The translations under genes and the position numbers were made by a program. Below the pieces are notes generated by a model. That model was not told the DNA's origin and ran no database searches. It saw nothing but the letters and a program-made list of their open reading frames with translations. Shown piece by piece: positions 36,600 to 45,845 of a stretch of 64,000 bases of DNA; position 1 is the stretch's first letter; every line of letters starts with the position of its first letter. Source of the DNA: Planctomycetota bacterium (GTDB lineage: Bacteria; Planctomycetota; UBA11346); assembly GCA_016745075.1 (NCBI GenBank), contig JADGDD010000009.1, positions 111,796 through 175,795 of the forward strand, written 5' to 3'.

Positions 36600-37220
36600 G
36601 ATTCTATATCCTTTCGTACCCTTGAAGAAGCTCTTATCTTCCAAATAAACAAAAAGAATCCACTAAATTATCGAGCAAACAGCATAAAATATCTAAAAAT
36701 TTGGGATTAAACATTAAAATATTACGCACTGCGCGCAACTTTTACAGTGCAAGGGAAATAAACCCAAAGTACATGAATAACACCACTTACATAAATGTAA
36801 TTTCGCGCACAAGTTTCAGTGACACACTCTGACACACTCAAGAGGGCTCATGAAGAATGGCTTTATTCAGTATCGGTCACAGCCGACCGTACTCTGCAAT
36901 TAATATAATTCACATTAATGAAAACATACAAATTTCATCACAAGGCATGCCGTGTCAGGCTCTCTACCCTGTTAGATAGAAACCGATAAGCATGAAGCGG
37001 TGCATTTAAGGGATTAAACTAGATCTTATCCCACAAGCACGCCCTTAAACTAACAAATATTCCATTCGCTCCGTCTCCGATCGGTCGAACAGAGACACTT
37101 TCACACTACACTGCTTCTTAAGCACCGGGCTACCCAACGACCCATTGATTTTCAACAGCATCGTGGAGCCAATATTTCCTGCATTCCGATGGTTAGTCTC
37201 TCTGTCCGAAGGCGCTATAA
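36600..37220. other. Gene-free region before the HTH gene
   Basis: About 620 bases without a supportable gene. AT-rich at 36650-36730. A tandem TGACACACTC pair at 36820-36839 and an inverted repeat TTTAAGGG/CCCTTAAA (about 37005 and 37040) are the only structures noted. Probably the promoter region of the leftward HTH operon. Confidence 0.5.
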
Positions 37221-38207
37221 TTAACTCCACCATGGGCATGAAATACGATTCTTACCTCGAGAAAAATAATGGCAGTGCCCACAATAGTTACAGAGTTTGG
37301 CTTGGCCACGAGCCGATGACGCGAGAAAATTTGGGTCAGCGATAATCGGCCTTGCTAAACCCACTGAGACATTCTTGGGGAGCATCATTAGGGAAGCCTG
37401 AGGATCCCAAACATTACCCGAAAACACGAACTGCTCATCAGGATACTCGTTAGCTAACTTAATGGCATCCTCTGTCCATGGAATAGGTCCGTCATTGTCA
37501 TTTGGATAGATCAAACCTTTATCAGCGTTATAGTATCCGTTTGAGATATCCCAGTCTAGCACACGAGGATACCGCTCTATAAGGTCAAGCATAACCCTCT
37601 GCCTTTCCTTATCGTGATCATATCCAGTTCTCCAAGACATGCGTATTGAGCCACGAATTCCTTCTATACTAAGGATATGATCAATTATTCCATACAGAAG
37701 GTCGAGATGACATCCCTCTGGGTTTAGCATAGGGTCCATAACAAGGGACCAGAGATAACCGTGCGCAGCATGAATTTGAATGTGTTCAAACCCATGTCGC
37801 ACCGAAAAATCAATAGCGCAGCGAAATCTATCGGCAATCTCACTCCACCTATCAATGGAAACATTTAGAAGGAGTTGCTGATAATTTCTGAGAGCATCAG
37901 CCATATGGGACCCATCTGCGCGACGCTTCCCAACATAACCGGGGCATGTCGAAGCCAGTTGTATACCGGAGGCAGAACCCTTAGCCCTAATGCCCTCAGC
38001 TAAATCAGACCAGCTTCGATGGTCTGATATCACTCCGGTAGTTGCATTGGGGGCAAGGTCAGTAGCCACGGCGATATTGCCAACGAAAGCTACGTCTATT
38101 TGGCTAGTAGACCGTGCGACGTAAAATTGCGTATTCTCTAATGTATTGTTTCCTTTCTGGTAGAGGCCCGTATTTATAGGGGCGAGACGCATCCTACTTT
38201 TTTTCAT
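37221..38207 (-). CDS. Old Yellow Enzyme-like flavin oxidoreductase with 4-Cys tail
   Basis: 328 residues from the ATG at 38207 (another ATG lies at 38192; the frame also extends upstream via a TTG). The first strand MRLAPINTG corresponds to the AP(M) start of the OYE barrel. HIQIHAAHGYLWS near residue 155 is the family's active-site helix with catalytic His pair. The C-terminus carries C-x2-C-x2-C-x11-C (CNYCGHCHYF, then SCP), as in the [4Fe-4S]-bearing 2,4-dienoyl-CoA reductase branch, but the FAD/NADPH domain of that branch is missing. So it is a single-domain FMN (Fe-S?) oxidoreductase. Its start overlaps the MazG-like gene, so the two are coupled. Substrate unknown. Confidence 0.8.
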   Translation of the reverse strand: MKKSRMRLAPINTGLYQKGNNTLENTQFYVARSTSQIDVAFVGNIAVATDLAPNATTGVISDHRSWSDLAEGIRAKGSASGIQLASTCPGYVGKRRADGSHMADALRNYQQLLLNVSIDRWSEIADRFRCAIDFSVRHGFEHIQIHAAHGYLWSLVMDPMLNPEGCHLDLLYGIIDHILSIEGIRGSIRMSWRTGYDHDKERQRVMLDLIERYPRVLDWDISNGYYNADKGLIYPNDNDGPIPWTEDAIKLANEYPDEQFVFSGNVWDPQASLMMLPKNVSVGLARPIIADPNFLASSARGQAKLCNYCGHCHYFSRGKNRISCPWWS

Positions 38208-38550
38208 ATTTACGAAATCGATTTCGGTTCTCTTCAAGTTTGGCAAGGTAGTCCTTTTCAATGTCTACTCCTGAAAGGTCAAACAGGCGAAGAAGGTAGA
38301 TAAAGGAATCAACGAGCTCCTCCTTGAGTTCTGAAGATCGACTACGCAAAGCATTCTGCGGCGAAGATCCGTTCTTCGTTTCTAACCTGACCTTTTTGAG
38401 GATGTTTGCTGCCTCTCCTATCTCGCCTACTAGCCCAATTAAATCTTGTTCTAGCTGCTCAATTACGGCCAATGAAGAGATGCCTTCGGTGCTCCACCCA
38501 TGAAGAGAATCAAAATCTCTTTGTTGTTGTTGGATCTGTTGAATATCCAT
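38194..38550 (-). CDS. MazG-like nucleotide pyrophosphohydrolase
   Basis: 118 residues. All-alpha NTP pyrophosphohydrolase with metal-binding motifs LVGEIGEAANILKK (residues about 40-53) and ELKEELVDSFIYL (about 74-86). Length is that of stand-alone MazG-like enzymes that hydrolyse (d)NTPs to monophosphates. The start shares a base with the upstream stop (TAATG at 38550) and its 3' end overlaps the flavoenzyme gene, so three genes are tightly linked. Confidence 0.85.
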   Translation of the reverse strand: MDIQQIQQQQRDFDSLHGWSTEGISSLAVIEQLEQDLIGLVGEIGEAANILKKVRLETKNGSSPQNALRSRSSELKEELVDSFIYLLRLFDLSGVDIEKDYLAKLEENRNRFRKYEKK

Positions 38551-39332
38551 TACTTCCTCCGAATTGTTGTAAGAAAGAAGACAAGTCCGCCTGTAGTAAC
38601 ATTAGTGAGAATACCAATTGCCCAACCCGAACCCTGTTCGGGAAGACCTATCGCTGTAACTGTGGCAAGCAGGAAAAAGTTGAAAGCGAGCACCAAAAAG
38701 AATGCAAGCAAGATACGGCGTTGATAGCCAAACAGTCTGTCAGTGACCAACCTGAAATCTGATCCAAACCGCCCGCTAAGTTCATCAATTGGGCTCCCTA
38801 TGCGGGAGTCCTTTTTAATGTCTTCAGGTTTCATTATAAATTGACTCTGGATAGGCCATATCTCGGTATCGTAGCCGTGCTGCCCACTGTAAGCCGTCTC
38901 GACCTCCTCTCGAAGTCGGGATAACTCTAGCTTGGCAATTGATTTTCCCGATGGAATAGCAATGTAGTTTGAGCTGCAGTTGTAAAGAACAATCCCTAGC
39001 TTACCCTTAAAGCCCGGGTCCGCATAGGTATTCACAGGGGATAGTCCAAGCGAGAAGAATGATCCCTTTGTTAATATTCTACCAATTATGTCTTTTGGTA
39101 GAGATATTTCTTCTTTAGTTATTATTACGACAAGATGTCCTGGTTTTATCAAAATCGTTCCATTGTCATCAATTTCCAAACGCTCTTTTGACAGAGTTAG
39201 GTCGTAGTAGATATTACCCGACCTTAATTCATAACAAGCCTGCTTAACATTTTCAGAAGTAAAACCTCTTGAAATATAGTTAGATTCTATTATTTGCCTG
39301 TCGTTTAGTGTTCCTACCTCGACTTTACCCAT
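38550..39332 (-). CDS. dCTP deaminase/dUTPase-fold protein with two membrane helices
   Basis: 260 residues, ATG at 39332 with AAGGGG upstream. Residues about 8-145 match the trimeric Dcd/Dut fold: CYELRSGNIYYDL (33-45), LTKGSFFSLGL, YADPGFKGKLGIVLYN (103-118) and SGKSIAKLELSRL. The Asp of DPGF (105) is kept, but the deaminase Glu, which aligns with residue 115, is Val. Residues 206-230 and 237-256 are membrane helices, so the domain is membrane-anchored. Stand-alone dCTP deaminases are known anti-phage proteins that deplete dCTP. This one lacks the key Glu, so it may be a nucleotide sensor, a dUTPase-like enzyme, or dead. First gene of a three-gene unit with the MazG-like and flavoprotein genes. 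Confidence 0.82.
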   Translation of the reverse strand: MGKVEVGTLNDRQIIESNYISRGFTSENVKQACYELRSGNIYYDLTLSKERLEIDDNGTILIKPGHLVVIITKEEISLPKDIIGRILTKGSFFSLGLSPVNTYADPGFKGKLGIVLYNCSSNYIAIPSGKSIAKLELSRLREEVETAYSGQHGYDTEIWPIQSQFIMKPEDIKKDSRIGSPIDELSGRFGSDFRLVTDRLFGYQRRILLAFFLVLAFNFFLLATVTAIGLPEQGSGWAIGILTNVTTGGLVFFLTTIRRK

Positions 39333-39530
39333 GATATACCCCTTATGATCGTCATGTCACTTTGCTTATGATTCAGATGTGGAAAGCTGGTCCTAAGAAT
39401 GTCTTATAGCTGCTGCTCAGCTTAAGAATGCTGACATCCTGAGCAATGACATATTCCAATAAAATTGAAATACACTATATTTTATTACTAAGCCTCCCTA
39501 TTTCGACTTCACGAGCATGATACAATGCCC

Positions 39531-42062
39531 CTATTTCTTAAAACCAATATTATCCATAGTCTGAGCTAAAATAAAGTCGGCGTCTAGGCGGCGCGAACGA
39601 AGAAGGCCAGAGATCATTTCCTCACTTAATTCTGCGTTTTCCATCTTTGAGCAAAGGTTTGTATAAAACGTTCGAATACCTTCTCGCAACTTCCCAAGTC
39701 CGTCCCTCCCCATCCATCGACAGTCTTCTCCAGGGCTAGCCTGACCGTGGCTGTATTTAGGGGGGATTATGATACAGGAAATCGGCCGAAGATGAGAGAA
39801 CCCCCTTTTAGCCCATTCGTGGGCATTAAGTAGCTGTCCAATCTCTTCTTTATCTATTGAAGAGCGATCAATTTTCACTTCACTCTTACATTCAATTGCA
39901 AAAACGATTCCCGACGAAGTTATCCAGGCATTGTCAGGCCCGCAACGGTCCTCCTTCTCTGGCCTAAACGAGGTGAAGCCAAGAAGGAGACCAGCATTGC
40001 GAATACTTTCCTCAAATATATCTGCAGCGTTACCAAAAGTCATCTGACGAAGAACTCCATCAACATGAGCCGCAAGGCTGTTTGGGTCCATAAATTTTGA
40101 TATGTAATCAAATATGCGAGAAGAACGGCTAGTGTCAGAATCAACCGATCTTTTAGGCACATTACCATTCGGCATTAGTATGTATCTATTTTTCGAATAT
40201 GCAGCCCGTTGGGTTTTCGTTGCTTTCTCCGCATCAAAAAAGTGGGTAACCTGCGCCAGTCGCTCTAGATAGAGACTTAGTTCGACATCATTTAATTCAT
40301 CTCGATATTTATCTATGAATGATTGCAGGATAGCAGAACACTTCTGGTATTGCTTGGAAAGCAGGCTCTCGTCAAATTGTCGCAATATAGCATATCGTTC
40401 TGTTGGACTTGGCTCCCGCTGTTGAATATGTGCCTGATTCATCCTGGTGGAGTAAAACTCCTTCCATCCGTCATCTCGGCCAAGACACTGCTCAATAAGC
40501 TTTTTCAGCACATTAATTGGCGTTTCATCCGAAGATATTTCTGCAGACGCGTCCACTGCAATGTCAAGCCCAATGCAAATCTGCTCCCTTGTCTGGTCGC
40601 TCAAAAACCGCTGGTTCTCACGAAGACGGATGGCTGTTACCAAGTCCGTCCCCGTAATAATAACTACCGAAAAATCACGCTCACCTCTGACGCTCCTCCC
40701 CATTCCCTGTTCAATCTTGCGCATCATACGCCTGATGAGCTCTTGATCACCATGAAAAGTTGAGGCTTCATACTGATCACCGGCAGATGTTCCGCGCGGA
40801 AGGCTGTCTATAATGAGAATTCTGCATGCTGCATCCGGAAGATCGATACCATCATATCGGTTTGACAACACTTGAGTTTGAGCAAATTGGCCAGCGCGTA
40901 ACGCTGCAACCGCCGAATCAATGGATTTAGAGTCGTTCTTGTTAGCACCGTTAGCTTCCCATGTTGTGGCTGTCTTGAAACTACCGGTTAAGGTGACTAC
41001 GCCGTACTGACGAGTTGAGTCTTGCTTTGAGAAATTAGCTGCAACGACGGCTGCAGATAGGTCATGATCAATTAGCTCCGGAACAAGCACCATCTTCTCA
41101 CCAGACCACTTCTCTTCGGTGTAAGATAGCGGATCTGTCACTGACGAAGAGTCGACTCCTAGCGACTGCACTAGGAATGAGTCGTCAGCAAGTGTAGCTG
41201 ACATGAAGATGCGATGCTCTGCATCGTGGAATGATCTAAATAGATCTATTGGGCACGCAGTTGGTCGAATCTCAACTTCATGTCCAGAAATGTATATATC
41301 ACATTGCTCTATGATGTCTCGAAGGACGGGCCAAGCAAATTGAACATATTTCTCTTGTCCAACCGCTGAAATAGCTTCCTCAAGTGCTGCGTGCTTATCA
41401 ATAACATCCCAGTAAGGGACGCGCAGGACCGCATCATATCTCCCCTGTTCAATGTCACTTAGGGTGCCACTGCCCTGCTGCTCAAGAGACGGCCGGAAAA
41501 GATCGATAATCCCTCTGTAGAGATCGGAGCCTGCGGGAATACGCATGGCTGTTTGCTGAGCTATAGTGTCTGCGATATTGTGGCAATCGTCTAGAACAAA
41601 TGCACCTATTTTTTTACCTCTGGGCCCAAGGCCGAACTTCGTTTTGCCGTTAAAGACGCGCTGTGCGTTAGTTATATAGATGCTTTGGCTATCTAAGAAT
41701 TCAGCCGGTAAATCGGCACCTTTTGCTGCCGTGCAAACCTTAATTCCAAACTGACTTGCTTGAGTCACCACCTGGTCGACCAATTGATTATTGGGACACA
41801 AAAAGAGGCAAGGGCCAACTCCGTCATTTAAGTACGACTGAAGTACAAGCAATCCGATGAGAGTCTTGCCTTGCCCCGTATGAAGCTTGAGGACAACGTC
41901 TCTCGTCGACCGCTTGTCTGTATGCCAGTCAGCAAGTACAGATTGCTGCGACGGACGCAATGGCCCCTTGTCACTGGCTCGATCTAAACCACTATAGATT
42001 TCGACAGGATCAATCGGCTTTGAGCTCTGTGCTGCACGTAGTTTCTTTTTAAAATCAACCAT
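39531..42062 (-). CDS. SF2 helicase (XPD/DinG-like) with C-terminal nuclease-like domain
   Basis: 843 residues. Walker A is LKLHTGQGKT (60-67); motif II is LDDCHNI (a DECH/DEAH relative with DDCH), preceded by YITNAQRVF as in DinG/XPD proteins. Motif III is MSATLAD and motif VI is QGMGRSVRG. The C-terminal part (about 640-843) contains a PD-(D/E)XK-like core: GPDNAW, then FAIECKSE (about 702-722). A DEAD-type helicase with a fused restriction-endonuclease-like domain points to a defence effector. It starts 41 bases downstream of the ATPase/nuclease gene, so they are almost certainly cotranscribed. About 198 bp separate it from the dCTP deaminase-like gene. Confidence 0.82.
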   Translation of the reverse strand: MVDFKKKLRAAQSSKPIDPVEIYSGLDRASDKGPLRPSQQSVLADWHTDKRSTRDVVLKLHTGQGKTLIGLLVLQSYLNDGVGPCLFLCPNNQLVDQVVTQASQFGIKVCTAAKGADLPAEFLDSQSIYITNAQRVFNGKTKFGLGPRGKKIGAFVLDDCHNIADTIAQQTAMRIPAGSDLYRGIIDLFRPSLEQQGSGTLSDIEQGRYDAVLRVPYWDVIDKHAALEEAISAVGQEKYVQFAWPVLRDIIEQCDIYISGHEVEIRPTACPIDLFRSFHDAEHRIFMSATLADDSFLVQSLGVDSSSVTDPLSYTEEKWSGEKMVLVPELIDHDLSAAVVAANFSKQDSTRQYGVVTLTGSFKTATTWEANGANKNDSKSIDSAVAALRAGQFAQTQVLSNRYDGIDLPDAACRILIIDSLPRGTSAGDQYEASTFHGDQELIRRMMRKIEQGMGRSVRGERDFSVVIITGTDLVTAIRLRENQRFLSDQTREQICIGLDIAVDASAEISSDETPINVLKKLIEQCLGRDDGWKEFYSTRMNQAHIQQREPSPTERYAILRQFDESLLSKQYQKCSAILQSFIDKYRDELNDVELSLYLERLAQVTHFFDAEKATKTQRAAYSKNRYILMPNGNVPKRSVDSDTSRSSRIFDYISKFMDPNSLAAHVDGVLRQMTFGNAADIFEESIRNAGLLLGFTSFRPEKEDRCGPDNAWITSSGIVFAIECKSEVKIDRSSIDKEEIGQLLNAHEWAKRGFSHLRPISCIIIPPKYSHGQASPGEDCRWMGRDGLGKLREGIRTFYTNLCSKMENAELSEEMISGLLRSRRLDADFILAQTMDNIGFKK

Positions 42063-42103
42063 ATTCTTATCCTTAGCGGTGTTCTCATCGGCGTAGGCAG
42101 AGC

Positions 42104-44125
42104 CTAGGTTAGCGGAAGTCCCAGTTTATCGAAGAATGCCCTATTGCGCTCCTTGGCCTGATTAATCAAACGGTCAAAAGAAATCACTTCAATATAGGTG
42201 TTGTAATGCTTATTGTGACCAAAGTAGCCTAAGCCATCAGCTGTTTTAGTGAGGTCAAAGAAATGGCAGCGTTCTTCGATTGTTGCCGTTAAATCGCAGA
42301 GAATATAACAGAAACCAGGAACGTTGCTGGCGTTACCCAACGGCCGGCCATTTAACGTCGTTACATTACCCGCTCGAATACGCTTCAGATACCCTAGGCA
42401 CTGTTCGATAGGATCTTTCTCTTCACCTGCTTTTGCATCGTTACGCATTGGTCGTTTGATTTCAATGACTGTGAGGGATCCAAATGGAGGCGCCTCTTTA
42501 TTTGTAACCAAAGTGGGGGTATCAAAGATCTGGAGGGCGCAAATATCGGGTTCTTTTCGAGAGGTGGACTCGGTAATGGGTAATGAGCTCAGCGTTTTAT
42601 CACTTGCCAAGTAGTCATGAAATGCAAGCCGTTCATCTATTAGCCAAAGGTTTGCTTCACCTTCAGCAAATCCCGTAGAATCCTTACGCATGGGAATGAT
42701 AAGCTGATGAACAACATCTTCCCGTACATATTTTCCATCATCGTCGGACCGGATGAACTCCTCTAGCAAGTCAATAACCACTCGACGATGGCTTACATAG
42801 CTTGCAAGGTCGGACTTTTTGATGTCCTCAATTTTCTCTAGGTAATCCCGTATTCGTAAGCGATAGGAGTTCTCGTCCTCACCCTCTTTAGGTTTGAGTT
42901 TTCCCTGTCCTTCCTTGATTACCTGTTGTTCAAATTCGGCGTAGTGGCGGTGAAGGTACAGTTCCAAATCATTATCTGAAATATTGGGGTCTATTGACCG
43001 CTCATCCTCGGACATTCTAGCTGCTATCGGCTTATAACGAGGATTGACCTCATTGACAAACCTGTCTACTTTTTCCTGAGCTCTGCTCTTATTTTCTGCT
43101 AGCTCACTACCAAGAAAACTGCCTGCCAAATCAGCTACCATACTTCGAATATCTGCTCTAGAAACAATCGTGTCCGCTATAATACCTTCACTTTTTTCAG
43201 AAACCGTAAAACCAGTACGCTCTGCTCTAACATGTAGATCTAGAAAAGGTGAGGAAACATAGCACCCATAAATATACGTCCCCTCCTCATCTTCCAATCT
43301 GCCAAAAAGGCCAGGAACCCTCCCTTTTAAATCTTCCGATTCAACCAGTCTACCATCTGCACACAAGGCCATTCTATGCTTTTTAAAGGACTGATCACGC
43401 AACTTGACATGTATGACCGAAAAACCCTGCCCTTTAATGTCTATGTTATCTCTCTTAGTAAACGAAGCGATGTGGTCTCTATATACTTTATTTAGATGCC
43501 AACGAGAATCACCATCTGTAATATATATTTGAGGGCACCCTTCGTTGCGGATGAAAAACCAAAGACAGTGCTCGAAAAGAGAATCTGCTATTTTATCCCC
43601 AGATTTAGGACAGCTCTTGCGATATTCTTCATGAAACCCCGCCAGAGTTACAGTTGTTCCTGTTGGAATAGAGCCATCCGTTTCAACTAGACGATCTTGA
43701 GCTACTCCACTGACAGCATCAAAATTAAACGTTCGTTGATATTGTATACCACCTGAGACATATTGGCTCTCAACGCTAGCTCTATCAAAAGCCTTGAGCC
43801 ACATAAGTCGGCCAATTCCCTTGCCACCTTTCTCAGCCTTTCTGTCACTATCGAGAGTATTAAATGACTTGTAATTTTCTTCTGTAAAGCCTACGCCGGT
43901 ATCAGTTATTTGAAATCCCGTTATCTTGGACAATGAAGCCCCTATATTCTTCACGACTCCCTGGGGTTCTCGCAGAATGTCTACTTTTATTCTAGTTCCA
44001 GAGATAGCCGAGCAAGAGTCTTCGATGGACTGAATTGAATTAACGACAGCTTCATATACAGGCAAAAGCGCATGACTTTTAGGGAGATCCGTGTTCCTCA
44101 AGCGACCGGGAAGATTGGTAATCAT
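42104..44125 (-). CDS. GHKL ATPase with C-terminal PD-(D/E)XK-like nuclease domain
   Basis: 673 residues, ATG at 44125 after a strong AAAGGAGG site. The N-terminal 220 residues are an Hsp90/MutL-type ATPase: N-box E25/N29 (YEAVVNSIQ), G1 DTGVGF (75-80), G2 GGKGIGRLMW (100-109). The middle is helical and charged (about 330-500). Near residues 527-557 a nuclease core appears: EPDI, then LTVIEIKRPMR (D...ExK). GHKL ATPases fused to or paired with nucleases and helicases occur in bacterial defence loci. First gene of the five-gene leftward block; partner of the helicase. Confidence 0.82.
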   Translation of the reverse strand: MITNLPGRLRNTDLPKSHALLPVYEAVVNSIQSIEDSCSAISGTRIKVDILREPQGVVKNIGASLSKITGFQITDTGVGFTEENYKSFNTLDSDRKAEKGGKGIGRLMWLKAFDRASVESQYVSGGIQYQRTFNFDAVSGVAQDRLVETDGSIPTGTTVTLAGFHEEYRKSCPKSGDKIADSLFEHCLWFFIRNEGCPQIYITDGDSRWHLNKVYRDHIASFTKRDNIDIKGQGFSVIHVKLRDQSFKKHRMALCADGRLVESEDLKGRVPGLFGRLEDEEGTYIYGCYVSSPFLDLHVRAERTGFTVSEKSEGIIADTIVSRADIRSMVADLAGSFLGSELAENKSRAQEKVDRFVNEVNPRYKPIAARMSEDERSIDPNISDNDLELYLHRHYAEFEQQVIKEGQGKLKPKEGEDENSYRLRIRDYLEKIEDIKKSDLASYVSHRRVVIDLLEEFIRSDDDGKYVREDVVHQLIIPMRKDSTGFAEGEANLWLIDERLAFHDYLASDKTLSSLPITESTSRKEPDICALQIFDTPTLVTNKEAPPFGSLTVIEIKRPMRNDAKAGEEKDPIEQCLGYLKRIRAGNVTTLNGRPLGNASNVPGFCYILCDLTATIEERCHFFDLTKTADGLGYFGHNKHYNTYIEVISFDRLINQAKERNRAFFDKLGLPLT

Positions 44126-44367
44126 CGGCTTTTCTCCTCCTTTAGGAATAATTTATACTGGCTAACGTTCATCGAAAACCACACCTGAACTAGAAATACA
44201 GAACCGAATGGCGGACATGCCTTGCAAATTCGTCCAAGCTGACGCTTTAAGGCTAGGGCGACCTGGGGGGGCGTGCAAGGGGCGCATTCCAGATGAAAAG
44301 CCATGCTGATTTTATTTTAGCTGGATTCCCCCTAATGAACATAATTAAAGGTGCATTTCAATACGGT

Positions 44368-45075
44368 TCATACAGCCTCAAAACGATTCAAGATGCGGCT
44401 AATAACCCCGACACGCCAGATCTCTTTGCCTTCCTTGGTTTTTATCTCTCGCCTCATGAGCAGGTGGGCTATGCACCGGAGGCTCTTACCTTGGGACCGC
44501 CACCCAAGCATGTCTTGTATGATAGCTTGCTCTGTCGGGTTCTCTGTAAGCTTACAAACGTTTCTAGCACCATCTCTCTCAACATAGGCATCGAAGCCAA
44601 ATGGCACTCTGCCACCAGTCTTCTCACCCTGTAATTTCTTATGCGATAACGCCATCTTGGTGCGCTCACCAGTTTGCTGCCGTTCGAGTTGACCGAGCGC
44701 TGCGAGCATCGTTAAGAAGAAGGTCCCCATAGCAGAATCGGTGTCGAGCTTCTCTGTAATACTGTGCAGAGCGACCTTCTTCTTGCGGCATAGGTCGGCA
44801 AACTCCAAAGCTTCTCGAGTATTACGGAACAGGCGATCGAGCTTGAATATCACAATGCTCGTAACCGTTCCCTTCTTAACCATTTGGACCAGCAGTGAAG
44901 CGGCAGGGCGCAGTTTAAGCGCCTTTCCTGAGAGCCCTTCATCACTGAGGACATCATGTAGCTCAAGCCCATGTAATGCCGCGTATGCCTCTACCTTTGC
45001 CTTCTGTGCCGAAAGGCTGATGCCCTCCTGAGCTTGGTCCAACGTAGATACTCGTGTGTACCCGATAGCTACCAT
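44368..45075 (-). CDS. Serine recombinase of the resolvase/invertase type
   Basis: 235 residues. GYTRVSTLDQ puts the nucleophile at S10; MFKLDRLFRNTREALEF-type segments and LGQLERQQTGERT follow (catalytic domain about 1-145). The C-terminus (150-235) is a short recombinase/HTH region without zinc ribbon, so this is a medium-size recombinase, not the large integrase type. It lies at the left end of the plasmid-like segment and may resolve or mobilise it. Different in sequence from the first recombinase. Confidence 0.85.
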   Translation of the reverse strand: MVAIGYTRVSTLDQAQEGISLSAQKAKVEAYAALHGLELHDVLSDEGLSGKALKLRPAASLLVQMVKKGTVTSIVIFKLDRLFRNTREALEFADLCRKKKVALHSITEKLDTDSAMGTFFLTMLAALGQLERQQTGERTKMALSHKKLQGEKTGGRVPFGFDAYVERDGARNVCKLTENPTEQAIIQDMLGWRSQGKSLRCIAHLLMRREIKTKEGKEIWRVGVISRILNRFEAV

Positions 45076-45137
45076 ATAAAGCCTCCTGTTGTCGTAGTAG
45101 AAGGCATGAGTGTACCAGATCGTTTCTCTTTACGTAA

Positions 45138-45638
45138 TCATTTCTGCTCTTTGGTATGTTTCACATTTCTGCGTCGTATTTCAGCCTTCAACTTATTATG
45201 TCGGTCAATAACGGTGAAAACACTCGGTGGTTCTGGCTCGTTTGTCCCGAGGCAGATCAGATCAAAGTCCTCCCCCAGCATATCGTCCGCTTCTGCAAGG
45301 ACTTCACTCTCCGCAAGGCCGCTGCTCCATTCAGACGGCAGGGACTCGGCTTTTTGCGCAACTTCGTCAGAACAGAGCCATTCTGTTCGTGCCATTAAAG
45401 TCATAAGAAACTCATCATAAATTGGACTGCCCGTCGGCTCATTCCCAAATGGCTCCGTATAGGTTTCTGCTAAGGCCTTTCGCAGTACCCGCACAAGATC
45501 GTGACCGGAGATGATGAGTATGAAGCAAGAAGCCTCCTGCATTTCACGGTATTCGTCACGAAGAATGTCTCGGATCAACTCATGCTGCCGAGGGCTATAG
45601 ACTCGCAATTCCCACGCATCATCATTGCACAGAAACAT
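45138..45638 (-). CDS. Unknown accessory protein
   Basis: 166 residues if started at the ATG at 45638; the frame remains open to 45710 and the start is uncertain because none of the candidate starts has a clear ribosome site. Contains YSPRQHELIRDILRDEYREM, a helical acidic second half and basic C-terminus (RRRNVKHTKEQK). No family recognised. Neighbour of the resolvase-type recombinase on the same strand. Confidence 0.5.
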   Translation of the reverse strand: MFLCNDDAWELRVYSPRQHELIRDILRDEYREMQEASCFILIISGHDLVRVLRKALAETYTEPFGNEPTGSPIYDEFLMTLMARTEWLCSDEVAQKAESLPSEWSSGLAESEVLAEADDMLGEDFDLICLGTNEPEPPSVFTVIDRHNKLKAEIRRRNVKHTKEQK

Positions 45639-45796
45639 TCGGCAGAGGGAGAAGCAGAATTGAGACGTTGCTATAAACATAACTGCATCATAGCTGATAA
45701 GAAACAACAATGGAAACGATTGCGTCTCTCTTGTTGTCTCTCATCTAAAAACGTCTACACAGAACACACAAATCTGTATCACCATGCCATAAATAT

Positions 45797-45811
45797 TTGA
45801 TATGTTATCAA
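45797..45811. promoter_or_regulatory. Palindrome site 1 (TTGATA-N3-TATCAA)
   Basis: Arms TTGATA and TATCAA with TGT between. Lies in the divergent region ahead of the basic protein gene at 45846. Shares its core with sites at 48442 and 51429. Confidence 0.55.
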
Positions 45812-45845
45812 TTGCACAAAAGAAGTGGTCGGAGACCATTTCATC

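Noticed and set aside
37045..37239. Minus-strand 64-codon frame after the flavoenzyme gene
   Set aside because: Starts inside the end of the flavoenzyme gene with no ribosome site and no recognisable protein.
44122..44304. Minus-strand frame before the GHKL ATPase
   Set aside because: Covers the ribosome site and promoter area of the ATPase gene and has no protein character.
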